Below, one piece after another: positions 46,547 through 56,423 of a stretch of 64,000 bases of DNA (its first letter is position 1; the number at the start of each line of letters is the position of its first letter). The notes beneath the pieces were generated by a model that ran no database searches, was not told where the DNA came from, and saw only the letters and a list, made by a program, of their open reading frames with translations. The stretch is from Portulaca oleracea (taxonomy: Eukaryota; Streptophyta; Magnoliopsida; Caryophyllales; Portulacaceae): assembly GCA_029582165.1 (NCBI GenBank), contig CM055880.1, positions 2,666,001 to 2,730,000 on the forward strand. The letters run 5' to 3'. Position numbers and translations under genes: made by a program.

Positions 46547-46824
46547 ATGCCACGTCCCTCCCCATTATCAAACCCAGGTAAAATCGGATGGAAACTGCAG
46601 TTTTTCGTCCCCATTATCAAATCCAGGTAAAATAAATTGGAAAACTCCTCCATGGGTTGAAATTCTGCCAGCAGGATTGAGTACGACGCAGGGAGACAAA
46701 CAAAATCCAGATCTGTAAAATCACGGAGATCATCATCATCATCATTCACTGTCATCGTCAGTACAGACAGCCAATCTTTCTGTGAGAATGTACTGCATGT
46801 CTCACTGTATGATATAACGTGCAT
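46390..46824 (-). CDS. Doubtful small gene, 3' half made of MITE sequence
   Basis: A 144-codon frame. The first 90 residues (MHVISYSETCSTFSQKDWLS..., an acidic DDDDD run, then LDFVCLPASYSILLAEF) look more protein-like than chance. The last 50 or so are read from the MITE at 46370-46546. A 49-bp-spaced repeat of CCCCATTATCAAA-CCAGGTAAAAT (46560 and 46609) lies inside the frame. A three-codon upstream ORF (ATG-CAG-AAT-TGA) lies just before the ATG. No family recognised. It may be a short gene with a MITE-supplied C-terminus, a pseudogene, or nothing. Confidence 0.25.
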   Translation of the reverse strand: MHVISYSETCSTFSQKDWLSVLTMTVNDDDDDLRDFTDLDFVCLPASYSILLAEFQPMEEFSNLFYLDLIMGTKNCSFHPILPGFDNGEGRGIFGPEFFLRYFMRYGGGEVWWNCGRLLVCRMGEKRMQKLKRNVMICGKIDEL

Positions 46825-47040
46825 TCTTCAATTCTGCATGTTCACTCTTTTTTTCTGTCGTTCATTCAATTTCTGATTTTATTTTCTGACTACTGATTTT
46901 GGGGATTGTAAATTGGATTTTCTCCCTCTCACTTATTTAGGTTGGGTCGTGTCAATCAAACAGTGTATGGTACGTTTTGCCTATTCCTTGGTTTTTGGAG
47001 GGGCACTGTTCAATGTCTAGAGTTTACCTACCACACTCAT

Positions 47041-47227
47041 GGCGGTGTTCTTTTATAAGTTCGGATTACCGTGTGGTAAGTTATGGTACCGTAAGTTGTG
47101 GTGGATTATGGTAAATTACGGTGTGGTAATTAGAAATCTTTGAGATTTTAATAAAAGATAAATAGTAGATTGCGGTGAGTTACGGTAGATTGCAGTAAAT
47201 TGCGGAACCGCATAAAAGAATAGTGCC
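47041..47227. mobile_element. MITE of the GTTCTTTTATGCGG family
   Basis: Left GGCGGTGTTCTTTTATAAGT; right ACCGCATAAAAGAATAGTGCC. TCA flanks it at 47037-47039 (one base off the terminus) and at 47228-47230. The interior has alternating GTGGTAAGTTATGGT words. Its right target copy is also the left flank of the next element. Confidence 0.6.
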
Positions 47228-47230
47228 TCA

Positions 47231-47533
47231 AGCACTGTTATTTTATGTGGTTCCACACGTACCTGCCATATTTTTTCAAGCTTACCATAATTTTTCCGTA
47301 TCATACTATATATTTTTGCACTTTACCACAGGCAACAATGATAACTTTATCTTTCCTCACATTTCTCTATCCTTCTATTTCTTCTCTACTTCACATTCTC
47401 TCTCTTCACTTATCACACCAATTATTTTTATCATAACTTTTACCATATCTTACCATATCATACCACAGTTTCCACAACATTGTCATATCATACCATTTAC
47501 CACACCCAATTTTTCACGTAAAATAACACGGTC
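47231..47533. mobile_element. Related MITE abutting the previous one
   Basis: Left AGCACTGTTATTTTATGTGG; right CACGTAAAATAACACGGTC, flanked by TCA at 47228-47230 and 47534-47536. The ends are a variant (GTTATTTTA instead of GTTCTTTTA). The interior is ACC/CAT-rich, running opposite to its neighbour. It shares a 3-bp boundary with the element at 47041-47227. Confidence 0.6.
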
Positions 47534-48249
47534 TCAATATAATTTATCCGTTGCCTAAAAAAAGTCTCCATATCATTTTATGAGAAAGAAAACATCACGA
47601 TTTTATTAGAAAATCGTACCGTACTTAAAATAAAAATTGTAACTGAATAGTTGTAGATATGAAATATAGATATATGAAATTCAACTTTCAAATAACCAAT
47701 ATTAATTTTTAGTGACGTCCGAGTCCGATTTTTTATGACTTTGCATCGTTTTTCGATTACTTTATATATTTTTCATTGATGAAGAATCTTACAATAAGTG
47801 CTATAGCGATTTAAGATTGATCTTCATCCAACATATTAGACCACACCTAACTGAACAAAATTCTAGAAAATGACTAAAAACCATAAATAATGGTACAATA
47901 AAATTCTTGCAGAAGAATAGACTAACTTTATTTGTCTAAACGCAAAACCAAACTGACAATTAGAATAAAAATTAATAAAGTCCAAAAATAAAGTAGAAAT
48001 TATTGATATACAAAATTTAAAAATAGTGATTATTAGAATCCAATTTTTCTTTGTGAAAGAAAAACTAGCAACTTCTTTGAAAGTTGAAACCCTCAATTAA
48101 TCACGCAATTGGCATATCTATATCTATCAGAAAAGAAATATTCCAAAGGTTCACGAGATGTTGAAGCACAATTAGCTAGGTTGCCTTCAGCCTTCTCAAT
48201 TTGCACTAAAACCTAAGAACATTGTGTAGGAAAACTTATACTATATAGA

Positions 48250-48507
48250 AATTCTCCGCTTCATATTAATTGTAAATCTTTGGAAATGCGATGATTAAAT
48301 TTCAAAAATTTTGACCATAAATTTCTTAATATATACGATGAGTTGTTATATAAAATTAACACCATTAGATTCGTAACGAAAAATACTATCATAAAAGTAT
48401 AATATTGCAATTGTCAATAACATATTATATAAGGAATAATTAATCAAAGAGTGACATTGAAAATCGTGAAAGTCAAAATTATGACAATTAATATGGAATG
48501 GAGGGAG
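48250..48507. mobile_element. Stowaway-type MITE (subfamily B)
   Basis: Ends ATTCTCCGCTTCATATTAAT and ATTAATATGGAATGGAGGGAG, with TA following at 48508-48509. The body is closely similar to 16449-16708. Confidence 0.72.
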
Positions 48508-50252
48508 TAATAATTTTGTCCAAGTGGCTACTAGAAAATTCCAAAGAAAAATCCAAGAATAAATAAATGAATAAAATGATACGAAAATCAAGGTTGATCA
48601 AGGTGGGATCATATCAAAGGAGAATCTTTAGACACATGATATGCGGGTGTACCCCTTCTATTTGGTATTATTTTGAATCATCCACTTTAAGAATTTGTAA
48701 GAGTCTTGGGTAAATTATAAGTTTGTAAATATTGGTGGGTAATTTATATAAAAAGAAATTGAATTTTTGTTAACTATTTACATATATTAATTAAAATTCA
48801 CCCAAAATTATCGAAGATTACTAAAAAAATATTGAAAAATACTTAAAATTTATCAAAAATTATCAAAACTTATTTACCTTACCTTACTTTACCCATGGAT
48901 CTGACAGACTCTAAGTGATAGTATAATTATTATTTCTTAAAGTGCATATTCATTGATGAGCTATAAATTTAGCCTTTTGACTACAAATTAAAGATAGAAA
49001 AAGAATTCTCAATTATATTTAATTTGTATCAATATGGGGCTCTATTTTATAAATTATCGAAAAATATGAAGGAAATGTGTACAGGTTTAAATTTGTTACT
49101 TTTAGCACTGATTTTATTTGTGGGAAAAAGAATAAATGTATGCATCCAACTTAAAAAGGTTGCAAAATTTACGAAAATGGAATGAAGTGAGAATTGAGAT
49201 TCACAATGTGTGTCGTGGAGTAGGAAGGGCGAACAAAGGAACAAGATTGGGTGAGAGAGTTATAAAAGCGTGAAAAAATTGCAAAGTAGCGAGAAAAAGT
49301 GTGTAATTAAAGGTTTGGATCGGAATAAAAAAGAAAAGTTTAGAACAAGTGGCATAGAGGAAGAGGTTTCACTAATAAAACCATTGGCACAATAAGCGAC
49401 ACATTTATCATGTTATATGTATATTGTATATTTACATCATTCAACCTCGAGACATTGGCTAACGGAACAATTAGAACTAAAAAAAAAGACAAATATCGAA
49501 CCACTTAAAATTCTAGCTATCCTATGTTAATTAATGCAAGCATTTTTTAAAGAAAGATTAGCTATATTAGAAATTTTAGATGACAGTAATGATTAAAGGG
49601 CAGTCCATTGAACAAAACATCCTTACAAATCTATACAATGATTTGACAATTTCTCTGTTCATAATTAAATCGCGTGATCACTCAACTAAATTAGAAGATG
49701 GTTTGATTTACATCAATGAATCGACTCATATTTGTTATTACATCACCATCATGATATGAAGATAAAACTTGCAAGTTAACTAACTATTTAATTAGCATAA
49801 TAAATCCGTGTACCAAATAGTACTCTAGCACAAAGTTTTAGACTCCTCTTAAACTAGCCTTTTTCTATTCTAAAATAAAATAAAATATTAGTTAGTAAGA
49901 TGATTACGAGTGTAATGCTCAACTCAACAAACAGTCTTCCAAAAGGGCCCAAAAGTTTAAAATAAAAATAAAATACTATGAAAGCTTTTGAAAATAAAAA
50001 AATGTAATTTGTAGTCAACTAGAATCTAAGCTGAATCAAGTGAGGGCCACCCAAAATTGACTAACTCTTGTAATTTGCTTCATATTGTCATTATCATCGG
50101 ATATGAATCATTATAGTTGGAATTAATTATAATTATTGAATTTGAAAATGTTAATCACTATATCGAGACCTTATATTTTTCTATGAGACGAGGACAATAT
50201 CATGTTATAAAATAAGGGTTGCTCCGTTTGTAGATACATTTAGAAGGATTAA

Positions 50253-50526
50253 GGCCCTATTCTTTTGTGTGTTTGATAAGATTCGAAAATTATGTGGTGT
50301 GGTGAAATTGTAGAAAGTGCGGTAATGTGTGAATGATATGGTGAAATTTGTGGAAAGCGTGAATGATGTGATAAGTGAGGAGAAAAAATGTGAAAAGTAG
50401 GGGAGAAATTGATGAGAGAGAAAAGTGATGATGATTGTGATAAAATGTGATATGATATAATAAAATGTAGATGGATATTAAGTGGTGTGATGAAGTATGA
50501 TACCACATTGCATAAAAGAACATGAC
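50253..50526. mobile_element. MITE of the GTTCTTTTATGCGG family
   Basis: Left GGCCCTATTCTTTTGTGTG; right GCATAAAAGAACATGAC. It is flanked by TTAA on both sides (50249-50252 and 50527-50530), compatible with a TTA/TAA Harbinger-type target. Confidence 0.6.
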
Positions 50527-50659
50527 TTAAATGTACCCATCTTTTCCATATTTACTCAAACTTATCCAAATCTATCCAACCATTTCTTTTACCTAAACTC
50601 ACCAAACATTCCCATACTGTCTTATTTTTGTTTCCAATTTAACTCATGAAAAAGAATAA

Positions 50660-50925
50660 GGGGGTGTATGGGTACCAACTTTTTGAGATAATTTTTAGCT
50701 TTTTGGACACTATTAGTGTTTTAGTAAACAATTTTTCACATTAGCTTTTTGGATCCAATATGTTAGTTTTCGAAAAAGCTACTTGAATAAGTTTTTTTTT
50801 CTTTTTCAAATAGTTTTCACAAACAACTACTTTACCAAATACCTTTCTTGCAATCAACTAAGATAAACAAATAGCAGCTAACAATTAAGAGCTATCAGCA
50901 AACAACTGACCGTCAAACATGGCCT
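50660..50925. mobile_element. MITE related to 7845-8155, reverse orientation
   Basis: Starts GGGGGTGTATGGGTACCAAC and ends GACCGTCAAACATGGCC; the interior has AGCTTTTTGGACAC and TAGCAGCTAACAATTAAGAG. It ends about 220 bases before the MYND gene ATG, so it sits in or next to that promoter. Confidence 0.5.
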
Positions 50926-51148
50926 AACGACGTTAGAAGTACAAATGCAGCCCATTGGGTCAAGAAGGGGAACTCGTTAATTATTGGGTCACAGAGTGAA
51001 GGGAGAGTTGGGCTAAAGCCCAAAAGGCTTAAAGCAAGCCCACTAGAAAGTTCACGCGGCAACTGCTGAATTAACCAGCAACTCATTAAGCGCCAACCAC
51101 TCGGAGAGAAATTACGAATAAACCCTTGGCCGGAGGTCGCCGGAAAAA

Positions 51149-54100
51149 ATGGAGTGCGCCGCCAAGGGGAGGGGTGGCCGGTGCGTCGGACCGCCTGTCC
51201 GACGATGTGCTCGTTGCGAAGCTGTGGCCTACTGTTCTCTCTCACATCAGGTTTTCTTCCATCTCTCTCTAATTTTCCCCGTAATTAGGGTTTGGAATTT
51301 GGAATTTGGATTGATTGATTGATTCTATAATCTATTTGTATGATGATGTTCTGATTGCCTCGGTGCTAATGGTTGCCTGCTCATGATTTTGGCATTTCCA
51401 TTTTTGTTCTTGTTATAATTTGGATGGTTTTTTTTGGACGATTTGTTTCTTCAATTATGAATGATAATCTGGTTAGTTTGATACAACAACTGTTGAAATT
51501 TTTTTTGAGAGGCGCGTAGTGTAGTGGGCCAAATTTTTGAACAACAACTACAAATTTCTAGAGGAAATCTTTGATATGATACAATAGTATATTAGTATAG
51601 TAGCATAGTTTTGTATAGCTTCTTCTGGGGATCATCTTTGCTTTGTGAAGGCTGTAGGTATTTGACTGATTCATTTTCCAAATCCAAAAATTTGCTCTAA
51701 GAAGCACGGACACTCTTCGCCTGGTTTGATGTATTTGTCACGTATTGGACACCAGGTGTACGATATGGACACAAATATGGTGTTAGCATTGACTAATTTT
51801 AAGAAAATTTGTTTCATTATAATTTGAAGTGTTGAGAGTCGTAAAACATAGCTAATCGTGCCGTGAATTTGGACATACTATGATATCTTGGCCTTCATTG
51901 CTTTCATCGAATTTATTAACTGCTTAGTGCTTGAATTTGATGACAAGCCTTATTTTTGGACATTTGATTAAGTGATAATGCCTCATGTTTTTGAGTCTAT
52001 GCCTTATCAACTGGAAACTGTACTTCCAGATTGCACACTGGAGTGACCACGAGCAAGAATGTGAAAGGTTAGAGGAACAAATGAAAAATGCGGATGTTGT
52101 GAATGAATTTCCGTTCACATTTTCTGAAGAAGCCACAGTTCGGGTATTGTTCACATGTTTTATGGTACATCGCAATCAATATTTCCTCATAACCACGAGA
52201 AGGTACAATTGTATGCTTAATAGTTGTATTTGTCGTGCTTCAAGAAGATTTGTGATAAGCAGGACACTAGATGCTCGCTTCTGGAAAGAAGAGGCCTTCA
52301 TCAAGTAGGAATGTGGTCCTATGAATGCTCTTGTGAGCCATTAGATGTTTCTCTTAATGTATCAGGGTATGTAGTGATTTCATCGCTATGATAATACATA
52401 TTCTCCGCTTCTTGTTGGTTGGGAGTCTTCTGAAATGGTCTTTTAAGTACGTTTTCTGAATCCACTCTCACAGATTGCTCATGTGTTGGAACCTTCCAAG
52501 CGTGTTTACCCCATGTACTGGTATTGCCTTTCTCCATGCACATGCTGTTCTGAATATTAACTTGCTTTGGGAAGGATTCCTGAATATCTCATACAGAACC
52601 TGCATCACCATTATCGAAACAGTTAAGCTGTTGGAAGGAATATTATGAATGGAGATCCATCCCTTTAGAATCACCAGCTGCGCTGCTGCTTCAATGGGTA
52701 ATCACGATGTCTCTGGATAGCTGTTGCTCTTCGTTGCCATCGACCATGTACACCTTTTTTCATTTTCATTTGCATGGGAATGATTCTTATAGGCAAATAA
52801 AGGGAATATCTCTCAGCTTGTATGCCACATTAATGAGATAACATTTTCAATTATAATAACTCAAAATGGGGAAAAAAGAAAGAACGATATATCCCCCCAC
52901 AAAGAACACACAGTTAGTCAGGCACACGTGTTGTTGCACACACACTTCTGTTTAGGAATAATTTACACATAATTGCTTTCATACTCTGTTTGAATGACTG
53001 TTACTGATTACGATATTTATGTTTTTTTTTTCTCGTGTTATGGCAGCCTTTGACAGTTTTCCATGCACTCCAACTTAATGCCATTGAAGGGAGGAGTGAT
53101 CAGGGCAGTAAAGTAATCAATATTCACTATCTTGGTAAACATTTGGTTTTCATCTTTGTGTCTTAACTTGCCTGGAGAATTTCAATTCCATCTATTCTTA
53201 GTTTGATCCGACATTTTTGAACATAGTTTTCTTGGATTCATTTGGGGTAATTGATCTCGCTGTGATCAATATTGTGTTGCATTATTGCATGATGTTTTGC
53301 TTCAATTGACATGCCTGTAGGTCCTGATAAGGAGCTCAGCCAACTTGCCTCATTTGCAGAACTGCATGCGCTTCTTCCTCAGTACAGTGTGCACATAGAG
53401 CTTGTTGGACCTGCAGTACCAGAGCACAGGTCAATGATCTTCTGATACTAGCTATTGCTGCTTTTAGCCTTTTATCTTGAGATGTCATTCAATTGCGTTT
53501 TCTTTCACAGCATGGACTATCAGAGTTTGTGACTGGGAAGGGAACCCTTTCTTTTGGGTGCGTCTGTGTGTTTATTTTTTTTTCGGGTGGGGTGGGGGAG
53601 GGCAAGGGGGAATCAGGCGTCTTGCAATCAAATAGTGCTTAATGTTGAGTTAATATGATGAGGTTGGTTGGGAACGTTAGTTTGAGAACTTTTTATATTC
53701 TCTTTTTTTGGTACCTAAATCAAGCATGTCCTATTTGTTTACTCTATGATCCAATTCAAGACATTTATAAGTTTTTAGAAGGTTTCCTTACTAATGGCTA
53801 TAACCTCTAGAATGATGAACATATGCAGCTTTCTCCATTGTATAGGATGGAGGAGAAACATTCTAATTATTCATTTTACCTGTTATAATATGCTTCAGTC
53901 ATTTATGGTATGTTATACTTATTTTGAGCTCCAGATCTAATACCCCGGAAACCCTGCTGCAAAAACAAGGTGTGTTCGCGTGCGTGTGTGCGTAGGGGGG
54001 TCTAATGTAGTAGTCTTAAATTCAATATGCTTATTTTGAGCTGCATTCTTTGTAAATCATGCTGGCATCTTGATGATTCCTGTTAGTAGTCCTTTTGCAT

Positions 54101-55221
54101 TTTCCCCCTGTTGACCTATATACCATATCCTTATAAACGAGGATTCTGTCACTAATATTTGTTGTCCGTCTATCTTATGTTATGCAATTTTAAATTAATA
54201 GAGATGGGGAACGGATCAATCTAGATACGTATGCACAGTGTAACGATAGAGATTGCAAGTGCAAACTACCAAATGAGAAGTGTAGTTCTGCGGTGACATT
54301 ACAACTTCATAGAGGCTACTATCATGACCGGTTTGGAGCTATAGTTAAGGTCCTTAATTCTCCCTCTATCTATAGATCTCTTTTATAAAAATCTCCGTAT
54401 CTGGAAGTCATCATGAAGAACATATAAATTGCTTCACAGCATTTCTTTCACCGAATGACTGCTTTGCTGTTTGCAGGAGTCCTTTCCTCATTTGATCATT
54501 GCACCAAATGCTGGTATTGCTGCATATCCAAGCTGGAAACAGACAGTTGTATGTCCTGCATAGCTGAATATCTGTCTCTGCTTAGATCTATATGTTATTC
54601 AAGACCATAGTTGCTAGGAAAGCTCGGACTTCCTTCGGCTGATATTCCCAACAACTCTCTGTGGGGGTCCCGCTCTCATGGGGTTTGGGGAGATCCAGAT
54701 GTAGGCAGTTTCATCTTGACAAGTATCACTATTTGCAGAGAGAATAATTCCGTGAAACCTTCAAAAACTCGTTTGAGATCTAGATGTCAGTAGTAATATC
54801 AAATATGAATATCTGCTGGGGTTAGGACGTCTATATCTGAATCTCCCCAGATCAATTACAGTGGGACCCACACGGGGCGTAGTTGTTGTTGTTGACAATC
54901 TTTGTGTAACGTCGGTGCCCTTTATTTTTTTTAGGAGCTGATTTACGGTCTGAAGGTACCAGCAGTGTTTACCGACTTCTGTGAAGAGGCGGCTTATCTG
55001 GCATCATGTTGTCTGAGCAGCATAACAGGCTCTAAGCTTGTGCTTCCTGTATGTTGTCATTCACTCACTTGTCATCCACATCTTCAAGAAGCGGCCTTTT
55101 AAACTCTCTCTGCCTTGTTTGGTTGCAGGTACAGGTAAATCCATTCAGGCAACCGATGGCAATGGAAGACACTGCATTGTACCTCCCTTGTTATTCTAAT
55201 TGCTTTGTATTTGGGATATGA
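51149..55221 (+). CDS. MYND-type zinc-finger protein (At1g70160-like)
   Basis: Eleven exons join in frame: 51149-51250, 52030-52143, about 52245-52366, 52474-52520, 52597-52697, 53047-53134, 53321-53429, 54202-54349, 54477-54548, 54935-55048, 55129-55221; about 369 residues. The N-terminal MYND finger is visible: C3, C12, C20, C23, C29, H37, H41 and C45, with RRCARCEAVAYCSLSHQ and HWSDHEQEC. Later conserved blocks are RRGLHQVGMW, SCWKEYYEWRSIPLESPAAL, PDKELSQLASFAELHALLP, LIIAPNAGIAAYPSW, and the end LYLPCYSNCFVFG. MYND domains mediate protein-protein contacts; the large C-terminal part resembles the mitochondrial splicing suppressor 51 (MSS51)-like domain of plant homologues, whose biochemical role is not known to me. 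The start of exon 3 is uncertain by a few codons. Introns 1 and 7 exceed 750 bases; intron 9 holds a SINE-like repeat. Confidence 0.85.
54655..54895. repeat. SINE-like repeat in intron 9 of the MYND gene
   Basis: GTGGGGGTCCCGCTCTCATG plus GGGGAGATCCAGATGTAGGC at the left is partly matched in inverted order by ATCTCCCCAGATCAATTACA and GTGGGACCCACACGGGG at the right, followed by GTTGTTGTTGTTGA. The AGATGTAGGCAG and (GTT)n words are typical of a widespread plant SINE type. Relatives lie at 26055-26170 and 59225-59355. Confidence 0.45.
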
Positions 55222-56423
55222 ACCGGTGCCACCAGTAAGAGCTAACAACCACAGCTGAAGTTTCGAAGGTGGTGGGTACCAAATTGTTGTCAAATGGTTT
55301 ATGTTAGGGTTTGAATTGGATCAGTCTGAACAAGAATGTTTTTTTTCCTTTTTTTTTTTGTTACATAATTGGAAGTCATTGTTCGATGTGTCTCAAAACG
55401 TGTTTAAACAGGAGTTTGTTGTTGTTGTTGGTATGTCTTAGGAGAGATGTACATGGCTTCGAGAATCATGCTTGTTATGATCTTTGAAGTACAGCGTTAT
55501 AGCTTCATCATATGAGTTATACTCATGAACCCTCCCTATTCTCCACCATCTTCAAGGGTTGTCGACTTGTTGTTTACATTTTATCACAAGTACTTATCAA
55601 TATTACACAATAAATTTTGCAAGTAGTGGGAGTCGATCAAACCACCTCCAAGTTGGACGATCTTCCATAAATATAATATACAATATTCTTATCTTACATT
55701 ATCAATAAAATGGATAAGCCTTTAAGTACTCTTCAACATTGGTCAACATTGATCAAGAATTGTTTAGAGCATTAAACATCTGAAAAGTTAACTATAGTAT
55801 GCAAAATTTCCTCTAGTTTTAAACAAATACCTCACATGTTTATAGCTTCACAAGTAACAACTAACAATACCGTTAAACTAAACTTCATTATCAATTTGGA
55901 ATCTTTCTTCTTCTTCTTCTTCTTTTTTTCTCTTTTGAACTGTTATTAAAAAACTGCCTTATTTTTGTTGCTAATCTTGAATTGATTGGAGACTAAGCCC
56001 GTCATCAAATCACAAAATGTAGTCCAATTCTCCAACTACCCTAAATAAATTAAACTAATGAAATAAAAATAATATATCAAAAAATAAAAGAAATAAGATA
56101 AATAAAAAGTCTTCTTCCATCAAAAATAAAAAAAGTCTTCTACCTTCCCATGTTGCTTACTGTATCTAAAACTCCCAGTCATTAATAACACCCAAACACA
56201 CGTAGTCATTCTCCCCCAAATTATCCAGATGGGTCGGATTCAACCCCCAATTTGACACCAAATTTCTCAATCCTTAATTCCCAATTTCAATTTCCCGATT
56301 AGGGTTCTTCCCATTTCACTTCCCAGCAAGCTCAAATTCGAATCTATCTCAGACCCACCCCCAGAAAAAAGCAGATTCTGAATCTCCGATTCAGAGAGAT
56401 TCAGATACTTCTCCAATAATAGG
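55222..56423. other. Short intergenic region between two plus-strand genes
   Basis: MYND 3' UTR (to about 55520), then AT-rich DNA with a (CTT)n run near 55905-55925 and no gene. From about 56190 the sequence becomes the promoter and leader of the next gene. I see no clear TATA box. A minus-strand frame at 56267-56533 is a shadow of the next gene's leader and first exon. Confidence 0.55.

Larger units (their letters stand above)
41580..51148. other. 9.6-kb intergenic region with many MITEs
   Basis: After the response-regulator promoter there is no well-supported gene until the MYND gene. It holds a CCGAATTT-type repeat, (AAT)n, several MITEs and one doubtful small frame (46390-46824), listed separately. 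A GC-rich pocket at 43385-43500 stands out. Around 48680-48900 repeated short AAATTAT-type words form a degenerate repeat. From about 50930 the DNA becomes richer in G+C, consistent with the MYND promoter and leader. Confidence 0.5.
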
